From: Flavobacteriales bacterium
GTDB taxonomy: Bacteria; Bacteroidota; Bacteroidia; Flavobacteriales; Schleiferiaceae
Direction of reading: 5' to 3'
Length of the DNA stretch: 64,000 nt
Assembly: GCA_017795025.1 (NCBI GenBank)
Contig: CP051243.1
Coordinates: 2,814,897-2,878,896 of the forward strand
The translations under genes and the position numbers were made by a program. Shown one piece after another: positions 16,326 through 24,466 of this stretch; positions within the stretch are counted from its first letter, which is position 1, and every line of letters starts with the position of its first letter. The notes under the pieces were generated by a model, which had not been told where the DNA came from, did no database searches, and saw only the letters and a list, made by a program, of their open reading frames with translations.

Positions 16326-16856
16326 TTAATCAAAATCATTTTTTTTCCATTCCCTAGTGTAACTATCAAATCTCATCTGCACCCAAAAGCCTTTCCAATA
16401 ACATATTGAATAGGTCTGGTTATTTTCGTTAACCAATATAGATACTCCTTCTCTGAAGGAATTAAACTCTTCGGCTGTACAAAACTCCAAGCCTTGGAGG
16501 CCTGAGTCTTCATCTGGTAGTTTATTGTTTGTCCTTATAAAGGTTTCAATATCGTCAATCATGCTTTCTGCATTACTCTTTAATGCCATTTGGTCTACTC
16601 TATAGGTGAAGTACTTTAATGCTGATGGTAGTATTGCCGAAAACGAAAGAATCGAAAGTGCAACACAGATGTTGAATGTCCTGAGGTTCTTTTTTAGAAT
16701 AGCAGCTTTTGCCAACACAAGGAATACTAAGCCACACAAAACCGCCAATAATAAGCCGCCAAGACGATGGATAAAGTGCATATGGTTTATCAGAAGTATT
16801 CCAAGGATAATACCCATCATTGCAAAACTTACCCCAACAATAATCCTATTCTTCAT
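16326..16856 (-). CDS. Membrane protein of unknown function
   Basis: The 176-residue protein has three hydrophobic helices (about 5-23, 31-50, 60-83) followed by a soluble C-terminal domain of about 90 residues with E-x-x-I then G-L-Q-G-L-E and ending W-K-K-N-D-F-D. The layout suggests a membrane-anchored sensor or effector partner, but no family is recognised. It is the first gene of a short minus-strand run; copy B of the long direct repeat lies 60 bases upstream of the start. Confidence 0.6.
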   Translation of the reverse strand: MKNRIIVGVSFAMMGIILGILLINHMHFIHRLGGLLLAVLCGLVFLVLAKAAILKKNLRTFNICVALSILSFSAILPSALKYFTYRVDQMALKSNAESMIDDIETFIRTNNKLPDEDSGLQGLEFCTAEEFNSFREGVSILVNENNQTYSICYWKGFWVQMRFDSYTREWKKNDFD

Positions 16857-16915
16857 ATTGGTGCTAGCGGTTTCATTTTAAGTAAGCGGGCTTTACACTT
16901 TCTTATCAGTCGAGC

Positions 16916-17039
16916 CAAAACGCAGCAACAACAACTCAAAATACAGGGAAAATCCAGAAGTAAGCACTACGGTTAAATTCAGGTCAACAGTCCCTCTAAA
17001 CTACGCATTTTTAAAACTTGCTTTCAGCTCCTAAAGGCC
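16916..17039. repeat. Long direct repeat, copy B
   Basis: This is the second copy of the 123-base repeat at 14760-14882, same orientation, starts 2,156 bases apart. It lies directly between the first gene of the preceding minus-strand run and the 22-base-period array. Confidence 0.8.
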
Positions 17040-17150
17040 AATCGCTTCCGCTTAGCAAAATGCACGGAACGGCTGGGATATTCTTAAAGGGAATAATCTG
17101 TGCGTCAAGGGAGTGGCAATTTCCGCTTTCGATAGCCATTTTAAGAATCT

Positions 17151-17260
17151 TGCGGAAGAAATTCCCGATTCATGCGGAAGAACTTCCTTCTTCTTGCGGA
17201 TGTTTTGCTCGGTTCATGCGGAAGAAACTCCTCCTTTATGCGGAAGTTTTAGGCCCAGAA
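17151..17260. repeat. Five-unit direct-repeat array with exact 22-base period
   Basis: TGCGGAAG starts at 17151, 17173, 17217 and 17239, and the one-base variant TGCGGATG at 17195, giving four successive intervals of exactly 22 bases. The 14 bases between cores are variable, though units 1, 2 and 4 continue with AA[A/C]T[T/C]CC-like sequence and units 3 and 5 with TTTT. Twenty-two bases is about two helical turns. Confidence 0.85.
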
Positions 17261-17272
17261 GCGTATAAACCC

Positions 17273-17311
17273 AAAAAAAGCGCCCCTGCTTTGGTATCAG
17301 CAAGGGCGCTT
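17273..17311 (-). terminator. Terminator downstream of the RDD gene
   Basis: A 13-bp stem with one G-T pair (17278-17290 with 17299-17311, 8-base loop) is followed on the minus strand by a run of T residues (plus-strand A run 17273-17279). It is about 200 bases beyond the stop of the RDD gene, in the correct orientation. Confidence 0.8.
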
Positions 17312-17508
17312 CGAATATTAGAGGCTTTTAATTATCGCCTTGGTCTATAGTAGGAAGACTATCCGCCAAGTTTTTTTCGGAATAGTCTTAAAGGGAATAC
17401 GGTATCAAGCGGGCTTTGGAATATCATGGCTAAGGCTTTTAAGTCAAACGCTCGCTTTGCTGGCCTATTGCCAGATTCGCAGCTAAAAGGCGAATGCTGC
17501 CTGTAGAG

Positions 17509-18294
17509 CTAAACCTGCGCTTGGTCTTCTTCGGGACTTGTGCTGATGCCGGTGCCCATTTTTAGTTTTTCCTCGGCTAGCTGACTGTAATACACATAAT
17601 CCTTCTCAATGATGTCCATAAACTTAATGGGGTGCAAGTCACTTTCAATGCCCAATCGTTTTTCCACCATTTCCTTGGCGAGCTCCATAGGCTGACGATC
17701 TTGTCGTAAACGGAATAAGCGTACGGTGCGGCGGCAGATTTCAATTTCCTTGTCCGATAGGTCAAGTACATTGCTGTAACTGGGCTCATAATCATCGGGT
17801 AATTTTGGTCGACGGGCCAAATTCTGTTTCAATTGGCCTATGCTATTGCGGGTGCGAATCACCGTAGTGCCAGCCGCCATATCTCCTAATCTTTGTCCTT
17901 TGGGGTTTAAGGCCACCACCAAAGTAGCCAGACCGCCATAGGTCATAAAAATTTCAATTAAGGAGAGCAGCCAGCGCAAAAGCACATCGCCCACTCCTAA
18001 GGCACTGCCATCAATTTTAACCACTCGTAAGCGCATAATACGCTTGCCAATGGATACCCCATTAAAAAACAGTTCACTCAAGGGGTGATAGGTCAAAATC
18101 AATACATTATACCCAATAATCAGCCATACCTGAAGGCTCGAATCCACTAAGGCCCCAATAATGGAACTGCCAATTAAGGCCACAATAACCTGAATAATTA
18201 AATCTAAAAATCCAGCCACTATGCGGTCGCCTACCCCCGCTAAGGGTTGTTCGATTGTTACATTTTGTGCCGTTTGAATGCGAATGCTGTCCAT
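17509..18294 (-). CDS. RDD family membrane protein
   Basis: The 261-residue protein begins with the RDD domain: R-I-V-A-G-F-L-D-L near residue 23, three membrane helices, and G-x-S-I-G-K-R-I-M-R-L-R-V near 80. A cytoplasmic C-terminal part of about 100 residues follows. It is transcribed divergently from the SpoIIM-like gene with only 32 bases between the start codons, so the two share a promoter region. In Bacteroidota this pair borders the DUF4129/MoxR/DUF58 cluster. Function is unknown; some RDD proteins have been linked to ion exchange. Confidence 0.88.
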   Translation of the reverse strand: MDSIRIQTAQNVTIEQPLAGVGDRIVAGFLDLIIQVIVALIGSSIIGALVDSSLQVWLIIGYNVLILTYHPLSELFFNGVSIGKRIMRLRVVKIDGSALGVGDVLLRWLLSLIEIFMTYGGLATLVVALNPKGQRLGDMAAGTTVIRTRNSIGQLKQNLARRPKLPDDYEPSYSNVLDLSDKEIEICRRTVRLFRLRQDRQPMELAKEMVEKRLGIESDLHPIKFMDIIEKDYVYYSQLAEEKLKMGTGISTSPEEDQAQV

Positions 18295-18326
18295 TTTTGG
18301 TATTTTTCGAAGCCTTTAACTACCCC

Positions 18327-19298
18327 ATGACGGAGTCTGCGTTTATTCGTGCTAATATAAACCGCTGGCAAGAATTTGAAGCCAGTTTAAAAGAGGCTAA
18401 TGCCGAAAGTCCGGATCACCTCAAGAATTTATTTCTTCAGGCCACGGATGATTTGTCCTATGCCCAAACTTTTTTCCCCGGTGGCGAGGCGGCCTCCTAC
18501 CTGCAACAGCTCACTTTTAAGCTGCAAAGTTCGGTGCATAAGCGACGCTCTTATCGCCTTCAAAAAATCAAGCACTTTTGGTCGGTCGAGCTGCCTTTAG
18601 TTTCCTACCGATACCGCCGCACCCTCCTGTATTCTTTCTTAATCTTTAGCCTTAGTATACTTATTGGCGCTTTTTCGGCCGCCAAGGATCCTACCTATAC
18701 CCGCCTTATTATGGGCGATTATTATGTGGATATGACCGAAAGCAATATCGCTAACGATGATCCCATGGCGGTGTATAAGCATCAGGGACGAACCGAAATG
18801 TTTTTAGGCATCACCTTTAACAATGTGATGGTTTCCTTTTGGGCCTTTGTTTTAGGCTTATTTACCGCCGCCGGAACGATATACATCATGCTGAGCAATG
18901 GCATTATGCTGGGCGCCTTTCAATACTTTTTCTATTCTAAAGGTCTGCTTTGGACTTCCTTTTTAACCATCTGGATTCACGGAACGCTGGAAATTTCGGC
19001 GATTATTATTGCTGGAGCGGCCGGAATGATCTTAGGGAATAGCTTTATGTTCCCCGGCTCCTTTACCCGTTCCGAGAGTTTTAAATATGGGGCCCGGCAG
19101 GGCATGAAGCTGGTTATTGGCCTAGTACCGGTTTTTATTGCCGCTGGATTTTTAGAGGGTTTTGTTACCCGTTTAACCGGCATGCCCACCGCCCTTAAGC
19201 TCTTTATTATCCTAAGCTCCTTAGCTTTTATCCTATTTTATTTTTCTGTTTATCCACGAATGATACACCGCAGCTATGCCGCAAAAGACCTTTCTTAA
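18327..19298 (+). CDS. Stage II sporulation protein M-like membrane protein (SpoIIM domain)
   Basis: The protein is about 323 residues from the ATG at 18327; a longer frame from 18255 would run back into the divergent RDD gene and is unlikely. After a cytoplasmic N-terminal domain of about 95 residues come roughly six membrane helices, with the SpoIIM signatures F-L-G-I-T-F-N-N-V-M-V-S-F and I-H-G-T-L-E-I-S-A-I. The organism's context gives no sign of sporulation; such proteins occur in non-spore-formers within this conserved locus. Its end overlaps the next gene by 23 bases. Confidence 0.87.
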   Translation: MTESAFIRANINRWQEFEASLKEANAESPDHLKNLFLQATDDLSYAQTFFPGGEAASYLQQLTFKLQSSVHKRRSYRLQKIKHFWSVELPLVSYRYRRTLLYSFLIFSLSILIGAFSAAKDPTYTRLIMGDYYVDMTESNIANDDPMAVYKHQGRTEMFLGITFNNVMVSFWAFVLGLFTAAGTIYIMLSNGIMLGAFQYFFYSKGLLWTSFLTIWIHGTLEISAIIIAGAAGMILGNSFMFPGSFTRSESFKYGARQGMKLVIGLVPVFIAAGFLEGFVTRLTGMPTALKLFIILSSLAFILFYFSVYPRMIHRSYAAKDLS

Positions 19299-20214
19299 AC
19301 AAGATATTTATCAGTACCGCAGTATTGGCGAGGCCATTAATCAAAGCTTTACCATTTTACGCTCCCATGGATTTTCACTAATTGGAGCTATGCTAAAGGT
19401 GAGTGGGGTTTTGGCTGGCGCCTATTTTATCTTCGGCTACTTATCGCAACAAGAATTGATGGGGAATTTGGAGTCGCCTAACTTCGGTGGGGGTCTATCT
19501 TCCTTTTTCACCCTTACCCAATTGCTCAATGTTTTACTGTCGCTCCTCTTTAGTTTTTTAGCGCAAATGGCCGTTTATGCCTGGATTCGCGCCGCCCAAG
19601 AACAGGAGGAGGCCCCCCAGCTTAATCAGGTTTGGAAATACATTGGTAGTCGTATTCCCACTTTATTGGGGGTCGGTTTGGCTTTAATTGTGGTGTACGG
19701 TCTTTTGGTGGCTTTGTTCGTTAGCATGGGTGCAGCGGCCGCCATTCTCGTCTTCGTTTTACTTATTCCCTTTCTCTATGTTTTTGTCCGCCTGGGCCTT
19801 TTCTTTCCCGCGCTTATTTTAGAAGACAATCGACTTTCGGCTTTGCGTCGGAGCTGGAACCTGGTTAAAGAGGAGTGGTTTTCCACCTTTGGTTTTTTTA
19901 TCGTTTTAGGGATCATAAGCTATGTGCTGATGATTGTGGTGAGTATTCCCTTTCTCGTAGCCGCGGGGGCCATCGCCTATTTTCAGCTGGGCGAGAGTCA
20001 GGGCTTTGAATCGATTTTTCTTTCCGACGCCTATTTTATGGCCAACAACATTTCGGGGGTATTAACGGTTTTTCTCAATGCCTTACTGGCGGGAGTGGGA
20101 AGCAGTGTTTGGTTTGGAAGCCTAGTTGATAAAAAGGAATCCGTACACATCAAAAAACAAATTGCCGAAGCGGCAGAAGAACACAATCAGACCGAACAAG
20201 AGGGTGAATATTAG
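19276..20214 (+). CDS. Multi-pass membrane protein of the MoxR/DUF58 locus
   Basis: The 312-residue protein has about six hydrophobic helices and G-x-x-x-L-x-V-G-L-A-L-I-V-V-Y-G and F-V-R-L-G-L-F-F-P-A-L-I-L-E-D-N segments, similar to the glycerophosphodiester phosphodiesterase membrane-domain-like/DUF7847 group. The C-terminus is charged and cytoplasmic. It overlaps both neighbours, so it belongs to the operon running to 24396. Function unknown. Confidence 0.75.
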   Translation: MPQKTFLKQDIYQYRSIGEAINQSFTILRSHGFSLIGAMLKVSGVLAGAYFIFGYLSQQELMGNLESPNFGGGLSSFFTLTQLLNVLLSLLFSFLAQMAVYAWIRAAQEQEEAPQLNQVWKYIGSRIPTLLGVGLALIVVYGLLVALFVSMGAAAAILVFVLLIPFLYVFVRLGLFFPALILEDNRLSALRRSWNLVKEEWFSTFGFFIVLGIISYVLMIVVSIPFLVAAGAIAYFQLGESQGFESIFLSDAYFMANNISGVLTVFLNALLAGVGSSVWFGSLVDKKESVHIKKQIAEAAEEHNQTEQEGEY

Positions 20215-20869
20215 AGTACTGCTTTTAGTTATTGGGCTTTCTTTTTCCGCTTTCGCTGAAGATAGCATTCCTCCGTATCGGGAGGTATCGACGGAGCTCG
20301 CCCAGGAATTGCAAGAGGATAGCGATTTCGAATACAAGTTGCATGTTCCCTCCGAGCAAATGGGGCTGAGCGATTTGCTGCAACGTCGTATTCAAGAATT
20401 TTTGCGAGGGCTTTGGAGTGGCCTGGGCAGTGATGCGGGGCGGGCCTTGGTTTATGGGCTTGGCGCCTTTTTGATTCTCTATGTGCTCTATCGCTTAATG
20501 GGCCCCGATCGGATTGGGCTCGCCACTAACAAGGAAATCCGGAACAGCGATGAATTTAAACACTGGGAAAAGAGTGTCGAAAGCTTGGAATCCCTCCTTT
20601 TGCGAGCTGAGCAAAATTCAGATTGGCGGGAGTTTATTCGCCTGCAGTTTTTAATGGGACTTAAAACTATGGATGCGGCCGGTTATCTGAAATTAAGCCC
20701 TAAAAAAACCGCCCTCGACTACAGCTATGAGATCAAGGATCGAGACTTAGCCCAGCAGTTTTTACACTTTAGCCGAACCTTCGAATACGTTTGGTACGGT
20801 GGCTTTGAAGCCAATAAGTCCAGGGCCCTAAACTACCGCCGTGAATTCCGTAAGCTCCCCGAACGATGA
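20204..20869 (+). CDS. DUF4129 domain-containing protein
   Basis: The GTG at 20204 is chosen as start: it overlaps the end of the preceding gene by 11 bases and is followed directly by a signal peptide (cleavage near S-A-F-A). The ATG at 20126 would place 26 charged residues in front. The product of about 221 residues has one membrane helix near residue 88 and the C-terminal DUF4129 region, with Y-V-W-Y-G-G-F near residue 200 matching the family's conserved Y-x-W-Y-G. In this locus it is thought to work with the MoxR ATPase and DUF58 protein, but the process is not established. Confidence 0.83.
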   Translation: MNIRVLLLVIGLSFSAFAEDSIPPYREVSTELAQELQEDSDFEYKLHVPSEQMGLSDLLQRRIQEFLRGLWSGLGSDAGRALVYGLGAFLILYVLYRLMGPDRIGLATNKEIRNSDEFKHWEKSVESLESLLLRAEQNSDWREFIRLQFLMGLKTMDAAGYLKLSPKKTALDYSYEIKDRDLAQQFLHFSRTFEYVWYGGFEANKSRALNYRREFRKLPER

Positions 20870-22089
20870 AGCAGTTTTTAGGTAGATACGGCTTTTTTAT
20901 CGGTCTTGCTTTCGTAATCGGCCTGGCCTGGTACATCACTCCCGAGGAGGTGCCACCGGAAACCTGGCATGAGGACGATAAACGGGCTTTTGGCGGCTAT
21001 ATCCTACACGAATTTTTAGCCGATTATACATCCGACGAAGTAACCTCGGTATACCAGCCCATCAATGAATACTTTGCAGAAGAGGAGGATTTTGCGGCCA
21101 ATCTGGTTTTGGTTTCCGATTATCTGGAGTTCAGCCGACAAGACTGGATCCGGCTCGAAAGTATGATAGAGGCTGGTAGCACGGTAATCATGGCCACGAA
21201 GGATGCCAGCTTTTTCTTAAGGCATTACCTCAATGCCAATATGAACACGTATAACTTTTATGGTCCCTTAGATGAAATCTTGGAAAGTCGAGAATCTTTA
21301 CAATTCGAAAAGGCGCTCAATTTTCCGGATAAGCCCATAGAGGTGCCCGAGAAAGCGGCTTCCAATTATTTTGTGGAGGCCGACCTCGATGCCGACAGTG
21401 TATTGGTACCGCAAGTTTTAGCGCGCAACAAAGACCTTGATCCCGTCCTCCTGCGACATAAAATAGGTAAGGGACAACTGATTCTAAGTTCCATGCCTTC
21501 CTTGCTCAACAATTACTTTTTAATGGATGCGGCCTCTAGGGAATTTAGTCAGGGGATCTTCTCTTTCCTAAAACCCAATACCCCCGTTTACCATTTTGAA
21601 TTTTACCACCTCGGCCGATTGGAAAGCCGCTCCCCTTTGCGGGCCACCCTTAAAGAGCCTGCTTTGCGAAATGCGGTGTACATCCTGGCCTTCTTAGCCC
21701 TTATTTACATTCTGCTGGGCGGTAAGCGTCGGCAAAAGGCCGTGCCCGAAAAGGTGGTGTGGTACAATGATAATCTCGATTTTTTAGAGAAGCTTAGTTT
21801 CCTTTACCATCGCAATGGTCACCATCGCAACTTACTGCAAAAGCGCATGCAGTTTTTCCAAGAGTTCTTAGAGCTGAATTACCGCATTCGCTTACGCCCC
21901 AATCAGCCAGAAGTTTTCGAAGAAATTATCCGCAAACTCGAGCCCCAAGCTCAGCTTATGGGCACCATCCGAAAGGCTTACGAAAAGCTTTACCAATCCG
22001 AGCAAAGCATTAGCGCCAACGAACTTTTACGAACCGAACAAGCCCTACACGAATTTTATCAAACATATCGACATGGAAGAAAACACTAA
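20866..22089 (+). CDS. DUF4350 domain-containing protein
   Basis: The 407-residue protein has an N-terminal membrane anchor (about 8-24) and a periplasmic DUF4350 domain of about 240 residues, starting around the R-A-F-G-G-Y-I-L segment. A second helix (N-A-V-Y-I-L-A-F-L-A-L-I-Y-I-L-L-G, near 270-286) and a cytoplasmic tail follow. It overlaps the DUF4129 gene by four bases and the MoxR gene by 17 bases, so expression is coupled. The molecular role is unknown. Confidence 0.83.
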   Translation: MKQFLGRYGFFIGLAFVIGLAWYITPEEVPPETWHEDDKRAFGGYILHEFLADYTSDEVTSVYQPINEYFAEEEDFAANLVLVSDYLEFSRQDWIRLESMIEAGSTVIMATKDASFFLRHYLNANMNTYNFYGPLDEILESRESLQFEKALNFPDKPIEVPEKAASNYFVEADLDADSVLVPQVLARNKDLDPVLLRHKIGKGQLILSSMPSLLNNYFLMDAASREFSQGIFSFLKPNTPVYHFEFYHLGRLESRSPLRATLKEPALRNAVYILAFLALIYILLGGKRRQKAVPEKVVWYNDNLDFLEKLSFLYHRNGHHRNLLQKRMQFFQEFLELNYRIRLRPNQPEVFEEIIRKLEPQAQLMGTIRKAYEKLYQSEQSISANELLRTEQALHEFYQTYRHGRKH

Positions 22090-23068
22090 TCCGGAAGAAG
22101 GAGAATTTAAGGCCCGCATCGACCTCAGTAAGTTTCAAGAGGGCATGCAAGCCGTAAGCGATCAGATTGCCCGGTATATTGTGGGCCAGCGTAAAGCGGT
22201 GGAGTTATTACAAGTGGCGCTTATCGCAGATGGTCATGTGCTGATTGAGGGCGTTCCCGGAATTGCCAAAACCCAGCTCGCGAAACTCATGGCGAGCTCC
22301 CTCGATTTACAGTTTTCGAGAGTGCAGTTTACGCCCGACTTAATGCCTTCCGATATTTTAGGAACTTCGGTATACAGTCCAAAATCGGGTGACTTTGAAT
22401 TTAAGCAAGGCCCCATCTTCTCCAATTTGGTTTTGGTGGATGAGGTAAACCGCGCCCCAGCCAAAACACAGGCCGCCCTCTTCGAGGTGATGGAGGAACG
22501 TCAGGTAACCAAGGACGGGCAACGCTTTCCCATGGCCGAGCCGTATCTCATTTTAGCTACGCAAAACCCAATCGAGCAAGAAGGAACCTATCGTTTACCC
22601 GAAGCCCAGCTCGACCGCTTCATGTTTAAGGTCAATATGGATTACCCTTCGGCGGAGGAGGAGTTTGATATTCTAAAGCTGCATCGCGATTTAGCGGTTC
22701 CAGCCAGCGAGTCGGCCCAGCCGGTGCTTGGCGCAGAGGAGCTTAAAGCCCTGCGAGAAGTAGCCCGAAAAATTCATGTGGAAGATGCTATCCTCCAATA
22801 CATCGCTTCCATTATTGATGCCACCCGAAACAGTGGCTCCTTGTACTTAGGGGCTTCCCCTAGAGCCTCCCTGGCTTTATTGCATGCCTCCCGAGCCCTG
22901 GCCGCCCTACATAATCGCGACTTTGTAAGCCCCGACGATATAAAATTCCTTGCACCCGCGGTATTGGCGCATCGGGTAATACTAAGCCCCGAGCGCGAAA
23001 TGGAAGGATTGAGCAGCCTCGAAGTGATCAATCAAGTCGTACGTTCTATTGAAGTTCCTGGAAATTGA
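22073..23068 (+). CDS. MoxR family AAA+ ATPase
   Basis: The 331-residue protein has Walker A G-V-P-G-I-A-K-T (about 62-69), Walker B L-V-L-V-D-E-V-N-R-A (about 119-128) and the sensor-1 A-T-Q-N-P segment, all characteristic of MoxR ATPases, which act as chaperones for partner complexes with von Willebrand-type or DUF58 proteins. It is cytoplasmic. Its stop overlaps the start of the DUF58 gene by four bases, as is usual for this pair. Confidence 0.92.
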   Translation: MEENTNPEEGEFKARIDLSKFQEGMQAVSDQIARYIVGQRKAVELLQVALIADGHVLIEGVPGIAKTQLAKLMASSLDLQFSRVQFTPDLMPSDILGTSVYSPKSGDFEFKQGPIFSNLVLVDEVNRAPAKTQAALFEVMEERQVTKDGQRFPMAEPYLILATQNPIEQEGTYRLPEAQLDRFMFKVNMDYPSAEEEFDILKLHRDLAVPASESAQPVLGAEELKALREVARKIHVEDAILQYIASIIDATRNSGSLYLGASPRASLALLHASRALAALHNRDFVSPDDIKFLAPAVLAHRVILSPEREMEGLSSLEVINQVVRSIEVPGN

Positions 23069-24396
23069 AAATCTTAGGTAGCCTCTATTTTCATCCGAAC
23101 TTTTTTCGCATTGGTGGCGGCTTTATTGCGGCTTGGGTAGCGGCCTATATCCTGCCCTTTCTCTTTGTGCCGGTAGCCCTGCTAAGTTGGGCTTATCTAT
23201 TGATTTTATTAGGGGAGCTGTATTTCCTCTTTCGGAAGTCGGCCCTAGTGGAAGCCCAGCGCAGTGTTAGTGAACGACTGTCTAATGGAGATCTCAATCC
23301 GGTGCAGATTGTGGTGGAGAATCGCTTGGCCATTCGAGCCCAAATACAGCTTATTGATGAGGTTCCGGATCAGTTCCAGTGGCGAGGGCAGTCCTTCTCC
23401 TTCTCCTTAGAAGCCGGGCAACAGCATCAAATAAACTACCAACTAAGACCCCAAAAACGCGGTCCCTATAATTTTGGGAAGATGCATTGCTATGCTTCGG
23501 TCTTAAGTCACTCCTTGCAGCGGAACTTCCAGCAAGAGGCCGAAGAAGCCTGCAAAACCTATCCTTCTTTCCTCGACCTGCATCGCTACGAATTAATGGC
23601 CTTTAGTGAGCATTTGCGTTTTCAAGGCCAAAAACGGGTGCGCCAAATTGCGATTAGTCAGGAGTTCGAAAAAATCGACAAGTATGTGGAGGGCGATGAT
23701 TACCGTCGCATTAACTGGAAGGCCACGGCTCGCACCGGCGAATTAATGGTAAACCATTATCGCGATGAGCGCAGTCAGAATGTAGTAGCCGCCATCGACA
23801 AAGGTAGGGCCATGAAAATGCCTTTCGGCGGATTAACCCTTTTGGATCATGCCATCAACGCCAGTTTGATGATTGCCAATGTAGCCTTAAAAAAGGGAGA
23901 CCGTGTGGGTTTAGTTACGGCCCAGCATAAAATTCAGGGAGAGGTTTTACCCTCGGGGCGGAATGCGCAAATGATGCATATTATGGAGCGCCTTTACGCC
24001 GAGAAAACCGCCTATAAGGAAACCGATTATTCGGCCCTTTACCGCTGGTGTAGCTATCGCTTAAAGGAGCGCAGCCTGGTGATGTTGTACACCAATTTCG
24101 AAACCCTTCACGGCTTACACCGCCAACTGCCTTATTTAAAGCTGATAAACCGGCACCACCGACTGCTAGTCATCTTCTTCTTAAATGAAGAGATTGAAGA
24201 CCTAAGCTTTCAAGCGGCACAAAACCTGCAGGAGGTATACCGCAAAGGCTTGGCCGAAGATTTCTTATTGGAGAAGCAGCGCATTGCCAAAACACTAAGG
24301 CGACATGGTATTCAAACCCTCTTAACGCGCCCCGAACATCTAAACATTAAGGCTTTAAACAAGTACTTGGAAATTAAGCACCGGGGTTTGATTTAA
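23065..24396 (+). CDS. DUF58 domain-containing protein
   Basis: The 443-residue protein starts with TTG at 23065, overlapping the MoxR stop by four bases; no better start is present. It has two N-terminal membrane helices, then a DUF58 region with G-D-D-Y-R-R-I-N-W-K-A-T-A-R (about residues 210-223), the family hallmark, and a von Willebrand A-like C-terminal part. It is the last gene of the operon and the likely partner of the MoxR ATPase. Confidence 0.9.
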   Translation: MKILGSLYFHPNFFRIGGGFIAAWVAAYILPFLFVPVALLSWAYLLILLGELYFLFRKSALVEAQRSVSERLSNGDLNPVQIVVENRLAIRAQIQLIDEVPDQFQWRGQSFSFSLEAGQQHQINYQLRPQKRGPYNFGKMHCYASVLSHSLQRNFQQEAEEACKTYPSFLDLHRYELMAFSEHLRFQGQKRVRQIAISQEFEKIDKYVEGDDYRRINWKATARTGELMVNHYRDERSQNVVAAIDKGRAMKMPFGGLTLLDHAINASLMIANVALKKGDRVGLVTAQHKIQGEVLPSGRNAQMMHIMERLYAEKTAYKETDYSALYRWCSYRLKERSLVMLYTNFETLHGLHRQLPYLKLINRHHRLLVIFFLNEEIEDLSFQAAQNLQEVYRKGLAEDFLLEKQRIAKTLRRHGIQTLLTRPEHLNIKALNKYLEIKHRGLI

Positions 24397-24466
24397 TGAA
24401 TGGAAGCTAGGAGCACACAAGTAGGAAATTGTGTTTATTCCACGGTTAGGGGAGTAGGAGCCTTAA

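Larger units (their letters stand above)
16857..17508. other. Gene-less stretch of about 650 bases with repeats and a terminator
   Basis: This holds copy B of the long direct repeat (16916-17039), the 22-base-period array (17151-17260), the terminator of the RDD gene (17273-17311) and an imperfect hairpin near 17355-17385. A 110-codon open frame across 17018-17350 has no credible protein features: it reads through both repeats and into the terminator. Confidence 0.7.

Noticed and set aside
17151-17260. CRISPR array
   Set aside because: The constant part is only 8 bases and the variable part 14, far below CRISPR repeat and spacer lengths, and no cas gene is present.
8591-17300. Prophage or integrative element
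   Set aside because: No integrase, transposase, phage structural, replication or conjugation gene was recognised; only accessory character can be stated.
17018-17350. A 110-codon open frame on the plus strand
   Set aside because: It spans the end of a direct repeat, the 22-base-period array and half of a terminator, has no domain or signal, and no promoter; 22 is not a multiple of 3 so the array does not encode a repeated peptide.
18255-18326. Extended N-terminus of the SpoIIM-like protein
   Set aside because: The extra 24 residues are read from the antisense of the divergent RDD gene's start and are cysteine-rich without a family match.
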